This document shows positions 1-9,237 of a stretch of 64,000 nucleotides of DNA, one piece after another; position 1 is the first letter of the stretch; each line of letters starts with the position of its first letter. A program made the position numbers and the translations under genes. Under the pieces are notes generated by a model that saw nothing but the letters and a program-made list of their open reading frames with translations, did no database searches and had not been told where the DNA came from. The DNA lies in contig NZ_AQHJ01000029.1 in assembly GCF_014925405.1 (NCBI RefSeq), positions 1 through 64,000 of the forward strand, read 5' to 3'. This DNA is from Pseudoalteromonas ulvae UL12 (lineage in GTDB: Bacteria; Pseudomonadota; Gammaproteobacteria; Enterobacterales; Alteromonadaceae).

Positions 1-430
1 TACCTCAAACATTGAAAAGAGTCTTATTAGGCCATTATTCTATACTCATCTCTTTCTTGAGGCGCATCGTCGTACATTTTTCTCTTCCTTTAATATATTT
101 TCCTATTAGCTCCTTCCAACTGGTAAGCAATATTTCTATACGCGACTTTTGAGGAGGTGATTACTTAGTAATATTGCATCCCGAAGTAAGTATTCTCTTA
201 ATAGGTCCTAAACTGAATGAAATTATTGAAGCATGTCAGTTGATAAACTAAAAAGAGTGGTGCAGTTTTTAGTTTAATTAATTTGTTTGAAGGGTGCTGT
301 TATCTATGTATTTCAATAATTAGTACAACTGTTCCGTGGATGAAAGGGTTGTTTCATATTGGAATTGGGTGTGCAGTTTGCTTGTTTTGGCAGGAATCAA
401 TTTTCTTTAGGTGACTTTAAGAAATCGAGT
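1..430. other. Left-edge stretch without a recognisable gene
   Basis: This AT-rich stretch has stops in all frames and no open frame that resembles a protein family. A purine-rich GAGGAGGTGA at about 151-160 looks like a strong ribosome binding site, but a stop follows within a few codons and no start codon is suitably placed. No tRNA or rRNA pattern was seen. The only structured element nearby is the cysH terminator at 431-458. The stretch could be the degraded end of a gene lying further left. Confidence 0.5.
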
Positions 431-458
431 AAAAAAAAGCGTAACCGTTAAGTTACGC
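431..458 (-). terminator. Rho-independent terminator of the cysJIH operon
   Basis: On the minus strand a perfect 7-bp stem (GCGTAAC/GTTACGC, loop of 6) at 439-458 is followed by a run of eight T (431-438). It lies about 30 bases past the cysH stop codon. Confidence 0.85.
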
Positions 459-489
459 GAAATGTTTCATGTTGGATTTTTACTAGTAC

Positions 490-1230
490 TTAGATGCCAT
501 CACCATCTATATGAAGGCCGCATTCTCTGTTTAGGCCAAAGAAGCGAGTTTCTTCTTCTGTCATGCCGGGCTCTAGTTTTCGAGTGGTATGGACATCACC
601 CATAGAGACATAACCTTGCTCCCAAAGAGGGTGGTATGGTAGTTCGTGCTTTGTCAGATATTGATAAACATCGCGATTATTCCAATCTATGATTGGGTAG
701 AACTTTACAGTGCCACGGCTTAATTCAACAATATTTTTGTCTGCTCTGGTAGAAGATTGTGCTCTTCGTAAACCGCTATACCAAGTGCCTGCGTTGAGAT
801 CGTTTAAAGCACGAGTCATTGGCTCGACTTTGTTCAATTGATTATATTTTTTAATCCCTTGCTCATCTTGTTCCCAAAGTTTTCCATATTTAGCTTCTTG
901 CCAAGCTGGGCTGTGCTCGGAACGATATACTTTTAGATTTAATGATAAACGCTCAGTTAGGGTGTCGATAAACTGATAGGTTTCCGGAAATAAGTAGCCA
1001 GTATCTGTTAGAACGACAGGGATATCTGATTGTTGGCTCGTGAGTAGGTGCAGCATAACTGCAGCTTGGATACCAAAACTAGATGATAGAAAATGGGTGT
1101 CCGGTAAGTTTTCTAACGCCCAAGCGACACGCTCTTCAGCTGTTTTTTCAACAAGCAGCGCGTTTGCCTCGGCCAATAATTCCTTTTGGCTTTGTGGGTC
1201 TAGCGTTAAAATATTTTTGAATGTATTCAT
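490..1230 (-). CDS. cysH: Phosphoadenosine phosphosulfate (PAPS) reductase
   Basis: CysH reduces PAPS to sulfite and PAP with thioredoxin in cytoplasmic sulfate assimilation. The 246-residue product matches the usual length (E. coli about 244). It has an [10 protein letters not shown] nucleotide-binding loop near residue 50 and ends with the ECGLH motif carrying the catalytic cysteine (Cys237 from this start). The frame is open up to a GTG at 1269, but ATG 1230 gives the family-typical N-terminus and is preferred. It is the last gene of cysJ-cysI-cysH, about 50 bp after cysI from this start, and ends at a clear terminator. It lacks the extra Cys pairs typical of iron-sulfur APS reductases, so it is the PAPS-type enzyme. 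No operator was identified with certainty. Confidence 0.95.
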   Translation of the reverse strand: MNTFKNILTLDPQSQKELLAEANALLVEKTAEERVAWALENLPDTHFLSSSFGIQAAVMLHLLTSQQSDIPVVLTDTGYLFPETYQFIDTLTERLSLNLKVYRSEHSPAWQEAKYGKLWEQDEQGIKKYNQLNKVEPMTRALNDLNAGTWYSGLRRAQSSTRADKNIVELSRGTVKFYPIIDWNNRDVYQYLTKHELPYHPLWEQGYVSMGDVHTTRKLEPGMTEEETRFFGLNRECGLHIDGDGI

Positions 1231-1283
1231 TATCACAATCCAGTTCTCAGATTGCTGTGTGCAGTGCACACAGCATTGACTTA

Positions 1284-2993
1284 TTATGCGTAAAAGTCAG
1301 TCTTGCTTACTTTTACTTCTGCCACAACGCCTGTTCGGATGACGAAATCACCAAAGCATTCGTCTTCATTACGTTGTGTTGCCCAGTTTCCAATTAATTG
1401 GTCTAACTCGGCGAGGATGACATCTTCACCCACATTTTCTTTATAAAGCTTAGGGATGCGCGTACCTTCTCTGTTGCCCCCTAAGTGGAAGTTATATTTA
1501 CCCGGTCCCTTTCCGACAAGGCCTACTTCAGCAAGCATGGCGCGGCCACAGCCATTCGGGCAGCCGACAACACGAAGAATGATGTTGTCATTAGCAATAC
1601 TATGCTTAACGAGTAAACCTTCGACTTTTTCGATTAAACTAGGCAAATAGCGCTCAGCTTCAGCCATTGCTAATGGGCAGGTTGGTAGTGACACACAAGC
1701 CATAGAATTGATTCGTTGTGGTGTGTGAGTATCATCAATTAAGCCGTGTTCACGAGCTATTTTTTCAATGATGTCTTTTTGATCTGCCGGCACACCTGCA
1801 ATAATCAGGTTTTGGTTTGCAGTCATGCGGAAATCACCTTGGTGGATCTCTGCGATTTTGCGACAACCCGTTTTAAGCGGTTGATTTGGATAATCTAAAA
1901 TACGGCCACTTTGGATAAACAAGGTTAAATGGAATTTACCATCGATACCTTCTACCCAGCCAATGCGATCACCACGAGAAGTGAACTCATAAGGGCGGCT
2001 TGCCTCAAATGTTACTCCTGCACGGGCTTCGACTTCGGCTTTAAATGCATCTGAGCCGAATGTATCAAGGGTATATTTTGTTTTTGCGTTTTTACGGTTA
2101 ACACGGTTACCCCAATCACGTTGCACCGAGACTACGTGCTCTGCGATTTTCAACGTGTGTTCTAATGAAATAAAACCGAAGTCATCAGCTTTACGTGGGT
2201 ACGTAGCGGTATCACCATGAGTCATGGCTAAACCACCACCGACTAGTACGTTGAAACCAATTAATTTCCCGTTATCTGCTATGGCAACAAAGTTTAAATC
2301 GTTAGCATGCACATCCACTTCATTATTGGGTGGGATCGTTACCGTCGTTTTAAACTTACGTGGTAAATAAGTCGAACCTAAAATGGGCTCTTCAGTTGTT
2401 TCGGCTTTTTCACCATTGAGCCAAATTTCAGCATACGCCTTGGTATGTGGGAGTAAGTGCTCAGAAATTTTTGTTGCCCACTCATACGCTTCTTGATGAA
2501 GTTCAGACTCAACAGGGTTGGTTGTGCATAAAACATTTCGGTTTACGTCACCGGCTGTTGCAATCGAATCAATGCCGACACTATTGAGCATTTGATGCAT
2601 GTCTTTGATATTTGGCTTAAGCACACCGTGGAACTGAAAAGTTTGGCGAGTTGTTAAGCGAATACTGCCATAGCTTGTTTTATCATCAGCAAATTTATCA
2701 ATCGCTAACCATTGTTCTGGTTTGATGATACCACCTGGCATACGCGCTCTGAGCATCACGTTATGAAGAGGCTCAAGCTTTTGTTTGGTGCGTTCAGGGC
2801 GAATATCACGATCATCTTGCTGATACATGCCGTGAAAGCGGATCAGTTGGAAGTTATCGGCAGTAAAACCCCCGGTGATTTCATCTTTTAAGTCTTGCTC
2901 AATAGTGCCGCGCAAAAAATTACTTTGTGTTTTTAAGCGTTCGTTGTCGGCAAATTTTGCATCTTTGTCATGTTTACTATTTGGCTTGCTCAT
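1284..2993 (-). CDS. cysI: Sulfite reductase hemoprotein beta subunit
   Basis: CysI carries siroheme and a [4Fe-4S] cluster and performs the six-electron reduction of sulfite to sulfide, with electrons from the CysJ flavoprotein. The product has 569 residues, the normal length. The four cluster and siroheme cysteines are present as CVSLPTC (Cys433, Cys439) and CPNGC (Cys478, Cys482), spaced as in E. coli CysI. Siroheme-contacting arginine-rich segments such as [12 protein letters not shown] are also visible. It lies 50 bp downstream of cysJ on the same strand. The start at ATG 2993 has an AGGAAAAGAAA-type ribosome binding site. There is no sign of truncation or frameshift. Confidence 0.97.
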   Translation of the reverse strand: MSKPNSKHDKDAKFADNERLKTQSNFLRGTIEQDLKDEITGGFTADNFQLIRFHGMYQQDDRDIRPERTKQKLEPLHNVMLRARMPGGIIKPEQWLAIDKFADDKTSYGSIRLTTRQTFQFHGVLKPNIKDMHQMLNSVGIDSIATAGDVNRNVLCTTNPVESELHQEAYEWATKISEHLLPHTKAYAEIWLNGEKAETTEEPILGSTYLPRKFKTTVTIPPNNEVDVHANDLNFVAIADNGKLIGFNVLVGGGLAMTHGDTATYPRKADDFGFISLEHTLKIAEHVVSVQRDWGNRVNRKNAKTKYTLDTFGSDAFKAEVEARAGVTFEASRPYEFTSRGDRIGWVEGIDGKFHLTLFIQSGRILDYPNQPLKTGCRKIAEIHQGDFRMTANQNLIIAGVPADQKDIIEKIAREHGLIDDTHTPQRINSMACVSLPTCPLAMAEAERYLPSLIEKVEGLLVKHSIANDNIILRVVGCPNGCGRAMLAEVGLVGKGPGKYNFHLGGNREGTRIPKLYKENVGEDVILAELDQLIGNWATQRNEDECFGDFVIRTGVVAEVKVSKTDFYA

Positions 2994-3043
2994 TTTCTTT
3001 TCCTAGAATTCTTTACTGTGACGGTAGCGGATGTGTACAGAGC

Positions 3044-4852
3044 TTAGTACACATCTTTTTGGTAGCGATTGTTACTGCGCAAGTCTTTGAGGTATTGCTC
3101 TGCTTGTTCAGCATCTTTGCCGCCATGTTCGATAATGATATCGATTAATGCTTGATGGACATCTTTCGCCATACGATTTGCATCACCACAAATATAAAAA
3201 TGCGCGCCTTGCTCTAGCCATGAAAATACTTGTTCACCTTGTTTGCGTAACTTGTCTTGCACGTAAACCTTTTGTGCTTGGTCTCGGCTAAAGGCTACGT
3301 CACACTGTGTTAATAAGCCTGATTTTAAATATGATTGAATTTCGACTTGATATAAAAAGTCTTGCGTGAAGTGAGGGTTACCAAAAAACAACCAGTTTTT
3401 ACCTTCAGCGCCTTGGCTGTCTCGCTCTTGCAAAAATGCACGGAAAGGGGCAATCCCTGTACCCGGGCCAACCATAATGATTGGTGTTTCTGGGTTGGCT
3501 GGTAATCTGAAGTTATCATTGTGCTCAACAAATACTTTCACTTTACTGCCTTCCTCGGCGCGATGCGCTAAGTATCCAGAGCATCCACCTAAATGTTGGC
3601 TACCAAAAATATCAAATTCAACCACTCCGACAGTTAGGTGTACTTCCTCTTCTACTTCTGACTGACTTGAGGCGATTGAATATAAGCGAGCTTGAAGTTT
3701 ACGTGCGCAGTCAGCTAATGATTGTGCATCAATCGTTGCTGGATATTGACGAATAATGTCGAAAATCTGACGAGGCTCAATGAATTCACGCATTGCAGCT
3801 TTATCTTCGGTGAGCGCTAAAAGCTCTGCGTTGTTAGTTGCTTGCGCATACTTTTCTACAAAACCAGGGTAAGACTGAGTCAGTTCTAATTTTTCGATTA
3901 GCGCATCACGAAGTGTGAGTGTTTCTGCTGCGAGCGTCACTTCTGATGCTGCTGAGTTGCCAGTCAGTGCAATGATTTCGTCGACTAAGGTTTCATCATT
4001 TAAAAAGTAAACCCCAAGGGCATCACCAGCTGTGTAAGTGAGGCCTGACTCTTCCAATGAAATTTCGACATGGCGAACATCTTTGGTTGAATCACGTCCT
4101 GTAATTTTTTGAACAACAGATAGCTCTGCAGCAAATGGGTTTTGTTTGTTGTACTGGCTTGTGGTCGCTGCGCCACCCAAAGTCGCCATAGGAATAACTT
4201 GCGCACTTGATTGTGCACTTAGTTCCGGTTCGAAAGCATCTAGAGCTGAATTAATCCATTGAGTTGCTAATGCATCGTAATCAACATCTAAATCAGCACG
4301 TTCGAGAATAACGTCAGCCCCAAGTTTTTGTAAGCGTTGTTCAAAGTCGATAGCTGTCTGGCAGAAAAACTCATAACTTGAATCACCCAACCCTAACACG
4401 GCTACTTTAACACCCTCTAATTTAGGTGCTTTCTTAGAGGCAAGAAACTCATGGAGGTTCTCAGCGTCTTCTGGGGGCTCACCCTCACCATATGTTGATA
4501 CAACAACAGTTAGGTACTTTTCTTTTTTCAGGTTATTTGGTTTGTAATCAGCCATGTTTACAAGGTTGACAGCCAGACCGCGAGATTGCGCTTGATCTTT
4601 TAATTGTGTTGCAACACTTTTTGCATTTCCGGTTTGAGAGCCATATAAAATAGTCAATGAAGCGGCTTCACCTGCTTGTACCGCCGCTCCTGGGGTGGTT
4701 GCACCTAAAATTGCAGAGTTGGCATTTGCAGTTAAATAACCACTGACCCAAGCTTGTTGAATTGGATTTAGTTCAGCCACTAATCCTTGAAGCTTTTGCA
4801 CTTGCTCTTGTGTAAGCGGACTTGCCGCAGCTGATAGTTGACCTAACAACAT
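3044..4852 (-). CDS. cysJ: Sulfite reductase flavoprotein alpha subunit (NADPH)
   Basis: CysJ moves electrons from NADPH through FAD and FMN to CysI. The flavodoxin-like FMN domain starts near residue 60 (ILYGSQTGNA), followed by a linker, an FAD-binding ferredoxin-reductase domain (RLYSIASS) and an NADPH domain (GPGTGIAPFRAFLQER), ending in the conserved VY. The open frame extends upstream to 4957, but ATG 4852 gives 602 residues, aligns with E. coli CysJ (599) and has GGGG eight bases upstream; the 35 upstream residues are not family-like. It is the first gene of the operon. The 450 bp upstream hold a 13-bp direct repeat that could be regulatory. Confidence 0.96.
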   Translation of the reverse strand: MLLGQLSAAASPLTQEQVQKLQGLVAELNPIQQAWVSGYLTANANSAILGATTPGAAVQAGEAASLTILYGSQTGNAKSVATQLKDQAQSRGLAVNLVNMADYKPNNLKKEKYLTVVVSTYGEGEPPEDAENLHEFLASKKAPKLEGVKVAVLGLGDSSYEFFCQTAIDFEQRLQKLGADVILERADLDVDYDALATQWINSALDAFEPELSAQSSAQVIPMATLGGAATTSQYNKQNPFAAELSVVQKITGRDSTKDVRHVEISLEESGLTYTAGDALGVYFLNDETLVDEIIALTGNSAASEVTLAAETLTLRDALIEKLELTQSYPGFVEKYAQATNNAELLALTEDKAAMREFIEPRQIFDIIRQYPATIDAQSLADCARKLQARLYSIASSQSEVEEEVHLTVGVVEFDIFGSQHLGGCSGYLAHRAEEGSKVKVFVEHNDNFRLPANPETPIIMVGPGTGIAPFRAFLQERDSQGAEGKNWLFFGNPHFTQDFLYQVEIQSYLKSGLLTQCDVAFSRDQAQKVYVQDKLRKQGEQVFSWLEQGAHFYICGDANRMAKDVHQALIDIIIEHGGKDAEQAEQYLKDLRSNNRYQKDVY

Positions 4853-5304
4853 TGTAGATACCCCATAAACCTGAAAAGACCCGTGTTGCTTACAGTAAAA
4901 ACAACAAAGATTAAAAATTGTGTTACCAATTTTGCTCGCGCTTAAAGCGATGAGCAAAAGGATAATCCTGAGTGTGAAGAATACTCCTGACTGGGTGATA
5001 CAAAAAATAATAGAAAGTGCTTTGATATTCTTTTTTGGAATGAAAGAGCTGTATTTTTATAAAATATGGTTTAAAAACAATCCACGAAGATGATTGTATA
5101 TAAATTATTCTAGTTGCTGTGATGTGAGCTCATAAAAAAAACTAAATTTCAGTGTGTTATCTATTTTCGAAGGTTTAATTAAAATAAACACTCTAATGTG
5201 TGTTTTTTGTTAATTATTGTAATATATAATTAACATTGAACATCTATAGTTGCTGTTCAAATGAGAAAAATAACCTCAAATTTAATTAGTTTAAGGATTG
5301 TCAG
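4853..5304. other. AT-rich intergenic region between divergent cysJ and endonuclease genes
   Basis: This 450-bp stretch must hold promoters for the cys operon (leftward) and the endonuclease gene (rightward). A 13-bp direct repeat with 11 identical positions lies at 4958-4970 and 4977-4989. No coding frame is convincing. An AAGGA ribosome binding site for the endonuclease is at 5293-5297. Confidence 0.5.
4958..4989 (-). promoter_or_regulatory. Direct repeat upstream of cysJ, possible regulator site
   Basis: AAGGATAATCCTG (4958-4970) and AAGAATACTCCTG (4977-4989) match at 11 of 13 positions with a 19-bp period, about 105-137 bp upstream of the cysJ start. CysB is the usual activator of cysJIH, but CysB sites are poorly conserved, so assigning this repeat to CysB is a guess. 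Confidence 0.3.
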
Positions 5305-6933
5305 GTGAGAATAAATAAAAAAATAGCATTAACTATTTTGTGCGCGGCAGGTTTTTCTGCCCAGGCAGATGTCGTTAATGGTGGTTTTGAGTCTTGGCAA
5401 GGAAGTCGTGCAGCCGGTTGGGACACCATTGATTCAGGCATTGTTGTTACGCAGCAAAGTAATATTGTTAAAGTGGGTTCGTCATCTGCGCAGGTGACGG
5501 TGAACACCGCTAGTCAAGCATCGACTGATTTATTGCAAACAGTTGATGTGATTGCAGGGCAAACTTATGCTTTTTCTACTTGGGTTTATCATACTGAAGG
5601 AGCTGTTAAAGCACGGTTAATCGTTGATGGCTATCAAGGTTACTCTGATGAACATAGCGTAAATCAATGGCAACAAATTCAATATGCCTACACAGCAACA
5701 TCATCAAAAAAAATCACTGTGGGTTTACGTTTTTATGATGTAACCGGGTTTGATGGAAGCGAAATTGTTTATGTAGATGATTTTCAGCCGAGTGCGACGC
5801 CTCCTCCAACAGACAACAACCAGTGCACTGAAGATAATGCCACGCTTTCGCTAACCACAGACAATTATGGCAGTGAAACGAGCTGGTCATTAACAGGTTC
5901 GGCTGGCGAAGTCGCATCTGCAACAGGGTTGTCTAATAATACGCTTTATACAAAAAGCTATTGTTTACTTCCTGGTGAATACACTTTCACCATTAATGAT
6001 GCTTACGGCGACGGTATTTGCTGCACGTATGGTCAAGGATCTTATCAAATAACCGTTGCAAATAATGTGGTGGTATCGGGAGCCAGTTTTGGGCGCAGTG
6101 AATCTAAAACATTTACCATTGCTGCAACATCACCAGGTAATGGCGGAGGCACTCCTCCAACAGATCTTGAGACTTATTATACCCCTGTGACTGGTTTAAC
6201 AGGCTTTGATCTTAAAACTGGGCTTTACAATATTATTGCTGGCCACAATGCACAAGGTTATGGCGCAATTTGGGGATTTTATGAGCTACATGCGCTGGAT
6301 AAATACTATGAAAATGATGGTTCTATTTTAGATATTTATTCTGAAAAGCCACAAGGTACTGATTCATATAATTATATAAAAGTGAGTAATCAATGCGGCA
6401 GCTATAGTGGTGAAGGTGGTTGCTATAACCGCGAGCACTCATTCCCGAAAAGTTGGTTTGGTGGACAAGTGGAGCCAATGAATTCAGATATTCATCATAT
6501 TTTCGCAACGGATGGATTTGTTAACTCTAAACGCAGTAGTTTTCCATACGGTGAAGTAGGTGCGGCTACGTTCACATCTTCTAATGGTAGCCAGTTAGGA
6601 CAAGCTGTGAGTACTTTAGGTTTTTCAGGTACTGTATTTGAACCAATTGATGAATTTAAAGGAGATCTTGCGCGTGCGTATTTTTATATGGCTACTCGCT
6701 ATGAGAATGTGATTGCTGGCTGGCAAAGTAATAGTAGTTATGGTGATGCAATATTAAACGGCAGCAGTGATAAAGTCTTTGAAAATTGGCATATAACTAT
6801 GTTGTTACGCTGGCATCAGCAAGATCCAGTGAGTCAAAAGGAAATTGATCGCAATAATGCCGCATTTGAACATCAAGGAAATCGCAATCCATTTATTGAT
6901 CATCCTGAATTTGCGACCATGATTTGGCAGTAA
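5305..6933 (+). CDS. Secreted modular endonuclease I family nuclease
   Basis: This 542-residue protein starts at GTG 5305 with AAGGA seven bases upstream. A signal peptide (about residues 1-22, ending in SAQA) precedes a beta-sandwich carbohydrate-binding-like domain (about 22-160, opening VVNGGFESWQG). A second cysteine-containing module (about 170-275) has the YGDGICC motif also seen appended to secreted marine proteases. The C-terminal 260 residues are an Endonuclease I domain (PF04231 type) with NREHSFPKSWFGG and DIHHIFATDG motifs and VNSKRSSFPYGEV. Such enzymes cut extracellular DNA outside the cell or in the periplasm. Plain EndA proteins are only about 230 residues, so the two N-terminal modules are an elaboration. 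Export by the type II system encoded further along is plausible but not shown. Confidence 0.88.
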   Translation: MRINKKIALTILCAAGFSAQADVVNGGFESWQGSRAAGWDTIDSGIVVTQQSNIVKVGSSSAQVTVNTASQASTDLLQTVDVIAGQTYAFSTWVYHTEGAVKARLIVDGYQGYSDEHSVNQWQQIQYAYTATSSKKITVGLRFYDVTGFDGSEIVYVDDFQPSATPPPTDNNQCTEDNATLSLTTDNYGSETSWSLTGSAGEVASATGLSNNTLYTKSYCLLPGEYTFTINDAYGDGICCTYGQGSYQITVANNVVVSGASFGRSESKTFTIAATSPGNGGGTPPTDLETYYTPVTGLTGFDLKTGLYNIIAGHNAQGYGAIWGFYELHALDKYYENDGSILDIYSEKPQGTDSYNYIKVSNQCGSYSGEGGCYNREHSFPKSWFGGQVEPMNSDIHHIFATDGFVNSKRSSFPYGEVGAATFTSSNGSQLGQAVSTLGFSGTVFEPIDEFKGDLARAYFYMATRYENVIAGWQSNSSYGDAILNGSSDKVFENWHITMLLRWHQQDPVSQKEIDRNNAAFEHQGNRNPFIDHPEFATMIWQ

Positions 6934-6948
6934 AGATGTAAAAAAGAA

Positions 6949-6987
6949 CGCCCCTTATTGACTGTACAAGTCATAAGCGGCTTTTTT
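6949..6987. terminator. Imperfect terminator between convergent genes
   Basis: An imperfect hairpin (about GCCCCTTATTGACT paired with AGTCATAAGCGGC) ends in a run of six T on the plus strand. An A-run on its left side lets it also act on the leftward gene ending at 6999. Confidence 0.65.
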
Positions 6988-6998
6988 ATAAGCTTGAT

Positions 6999-7379
6999 TT
7001 AACGAGCGAGCGGATAAATTGTAATTTCCATTCCAGCGCCAATCGCAGAAATTCGCAGTAGCGTGTTATCACTTAATGCTTGATTGAAGCATTTCGGTGA
7101 AGTGCCAGATTCAAATCCAATATCAAAGGTGCGTTTTGAACAGGTTAACCACTGTTTCAGTGCCGCACGGGAGCATGATTCAATCAATTCGCATAAATGA
7201 TTGATGGTTTTATCAGGAGTACTATTTGAGAGCTTAGCTTCAATACGTGCAACTTGTTGATATTCATCGTTATGATAGTGCAAGATGACGGCATGTTTTT
7301 TTAAATCATTAACTAAGACACTAATATCGTGTTTTGATTCGAGTTCGAGATCGACATTTAAAAATTGAATTTCTGACAT
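6999..7379 (-). CDS. Conserved hypothetical protein, 126 residues
   Basis: I do not recognise a named family. The product is small, soluble and acidic, with no signal peptide or membrane segment. Its first half alternates beta-like segments (IQFLNVDLEL, HAVILHYHND), and the C-terminus (ISAIGAGMEITIYPL) also looks beta-rich, suggesting a compact alpha/beta fold. Two cysteines (in LCELIESC) and another pair further on show no obvious metal-binding spacing. It stands alone, convergent with the endonuclease and divergent from the PepSY gene. The frame has codon use like its neighbours and is probably real. Confidence 0.7.
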   Translation of the reverse strand: MSEIQFLNVDLELESKHDISVLVNDLKKHAVILHYHNDEYQQVARIEAKLSNSTPDKTINHLCELIESCSRAALKQWLTCSKRTFDIGFESGTSPKCFNQALSDNTLLRISAIGAGMEITIYPLAR

Positions 7380-7543
7380 GTTGGCCGTTATTAGTGAAAA
7401 TGGGTTAAAAGTGATAAGCGGTTACTCTAACCCAAGTTGGACTTAACCTCTAGTGTAGAAGGTTTTTTGTTAATAGTTTTCGATGTTTAATGATGGCTTA
7501 TGGTAGTCTTTAAAATCGAAAAAGTAATCACTAAACAAACGAT

Positions 7544-8281
7544 ATGAATAAACGCCTTTTTAAACGCGCTCGCACCTTACACAAATGGCTTGGCTACTTA
7601 CTGGGTTTGCAAATCTTTTTTTGGTTATTAGGTGGCTTAGTGATGAGTGCGATTCCATTAGAGATGGTGCATGGAAAGCATTTAGCTCAAAGAGAAATCA
7701 ACCATTCATTTACTGCAGATAATTTCCCAGCCTCACTCGATAACATTATTGCTAATCTCGGTGATATTCGCTCAATATCCTATGGTGGGGTGCTCGCAAA
7801 GCCAGTTTATAAAATTGAAACTTCCGATGGGCAGCTCATTTTTAATGCCGTAACAGGTGAGCAATTAGCGTTGCCATCAAAGCAAGAGATTCAACAACTT
7901 GCAGAGCTGCATTATTTAGGAAGCGGTAAAATACTCAAGGCGCAGCTCCTTGATGAAGGCCCAAGAGAAGTCGGTTATCGAAAAGATATATGGCAAGTGA
8001 TTTTTGATGATGCAGTTACTACAACCCTTTATTTCTCCAAGCAAAGCGGCCAGATAATAACAGTGCGCAGTACAATTTGGCGCATATTTGATTTCTTTTG
8101 GATGCTCCATATTATGGATTATGAAGACCGCGAGGATTTTAACAATCCACTCTTAATTAGTTTTTCAGTTGTAGCGGTTTTATTCTGTTTAAGTGGCATC
8201 TTGATGTTATTTCAAGGAGGGTTAAGCAAGCGAACACGTTTGTTTGCGCTGTTTCGAAAAGTTAAGGTCAGAAATAACTAA
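7544..8281 (+). CDS. PepSY domain membrane protein
   Basis: A 245-residue protein with one N-terminal membrane segment (about 15-37, after the basic start MNKRLFKRARTLHKWLGY) and one near the C-terminus (about 203-224, after WMLHIMDYEDREDFNNPLL). The region between would be periplasmic and resembles PepSY modules. The HKWLG and LHIMDY signatures are typical of PepSY-associated transmembrane proteins, often found with iron uptake or reductase functions. It is a single-copy gene with no operon partner; the nearest genes are divergent or more than 300 bp away. Its precise role is unknown. Confidence 0.75.
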   Translation: MNKRLFKRARTLHKWLGYLLGLQIFFWLLGGLVMSAIPLEMVHGKHLAQREINHSFTADNFPASLDNIIANLGDIRSISYGGVLAKPVYKIETSDGQLIFNAVTGEQLALPSKQEIQQLAELHYLGSGKILKAQLLDEGPREVGYRKDIWQVIFDDAVTTTLYFSKQSGQIITVRSTIWRIFDFFWMLHIMDYEDREDFNNPLLISFSVVAVLFCLSGILMLFQGGLSKRTRLFALFRKVKVRNN

Positions 8282-8613
8282 GGTGACAACGAAAAAATAG
8301 CGACAGATATTTCCTAAACTCCCATGCAAGACAAGTTGCGCCCTCTCAAAATCCAAGAGCTAATGATAGGGTGCAGAAAAAATCAAATCTTAAAGAAAAA
8401 TATTCCCAGAACATCACCAACCACAGTAATTACATCAGCTGCAATTGTCAGTAATACTTACTTTATGGGGGTCGTTTAATCATTGAACTATCTTTATTTA
8501 CGTTTTTTCAAGAGGCTCGTTGCTAGATCAAAAATAACTGTATGCAGATTTTTAAGCAAAATATAAAAAGTTTTCTATGCTTAAGCTAAGTCAAAATTTT
8601 TATAGTAAAAACA
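8282..8613. other. Intergenic region, 330 bp, no gene seen
   Basis: This AT-rich stretch has no plausible coding frame. A weak 7-bp stem with one G-U pair (GCGCCCT at 8338-8344 with AGGGTGC further right, about 8368-8374) lacks a T-run and is not called as a terminator. A promoter for the 8614-9965 pair should lie here. The sequence near 8564-8596 only poorly matches a sigma-28 element. Confidence 0.5.
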
Positions 8614-9237
8614 ATGCCTATTAAAGCTCAGCAAAATCCAGAAATCAGTTGTTTTGTTATTGTGGCGACAGTCGTTGCACAGCTCGATGTTATTTTAGTT
8701 GAGGCGAAGAACTTGTCATTAACTGCTAAGAATGCCCGTGTAGTTGCCATTCGAGCGGGTCAATCTGCGCTAGGCTTTAAATCTATCACTAATTTTATTG
8801 ATGAGTTTTCAGCTCGAACCATTAAGACCACTCAAGATATCCATAACCACTCTCATTTATTATTTAAACTCGCGTTAGAGCAATTGCGCGCCTCTCAGTT
8901 TAAAAATCATATGGGTCGAGCGAATGAATTAACCGATGGAAAAAACGCAAAAATTAAACAAATTAATCATTTAGCGAATAGTCAATTAAGGGAATGCTGG
9001 TCTCATTTAGGAAGTGAGATGCAATCATTAACATCACAGTTTGAGGAAATTCGCCAGCAAATGCGGGCTGCAGAATATATTGCGGTGACATCGCGAGTTG
9101 AAGCATCGCAGGCGGGCGAATACTGCGACAGTTTAGAATCGGTTTCTGATTATATTGCCTCAGCGGCACTGAGAATAAAAACAGCAATTACGATTAACTT
9201 AAATACCCTCTCACAATTACAACGGATCATTAAATGA
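8614..9237 (+). CDS. Soluble protein with a degenerate chemoreceptor-tip-like segment
   Basis: This 207-residue, mostly helical protein has no membrane segment or signal peptide. Residues about 30-76 resemble the signalling tip of methyl-accepting chemotaxis proteins: NARVVAIRAGQSALGF lines up with the [16 protein letters not shown] pattern, followed by an FIDEFSARTIKTTQDI stretch that matches the helix after the hairpin. The usual preceding EQTNLLAL portion is altered. The rest is helical and unlike any family I know. Its stop overlaps the start of the ODP-like gene by four bases, so the two are probably translationally coupled. It could be a minimal cytoplasmic receptor or an adaptor that brings the diiron sensor to a chemotaxis array; this is inference. 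No ribosome binding site is obvious before ATG 8614. Confidence 0.7.
   Translation: MPIKAQQNPEISCFVIVATVVAQLDVILVEAKNLSLTAKNARVVAIRAGQSALGFKSITNFIDEFSARTIKTTQDIHNHSHLLFKLALEQLRASQFKNHMGRANELTDGKNAKIKQINHLANSQLRECWSHLGSEMQSLTSQFEEIRQQMRAAEYIAVTSRVEASQAGEYCDSLESVSDYIASAALRIKTAITINLNTLSQLQRIIK

Noticed and set aside
411..605. 64-residue open frame on the plus strand at the left end
   Set aside because: It overlaps the cysH terminator and the antisense of conserved cysH sequence and resembles nothing known.
5113..5132. TGTGA...TGAGCTCA as a CRP site before the endonuclease gene
   Set aside because: The second half-site is not at the required spacing, and the palindrome TGAGCTCA alone is not specific.
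8564..8596. Possible sigma-28 promoter before the ODP-linked unit
   Set aside because: An AAAAGTTT-like -35 is present, but the following -10 (GCTAAGTC) matches GCCGATAA poorly, unlike the clear element at 11152-11178.
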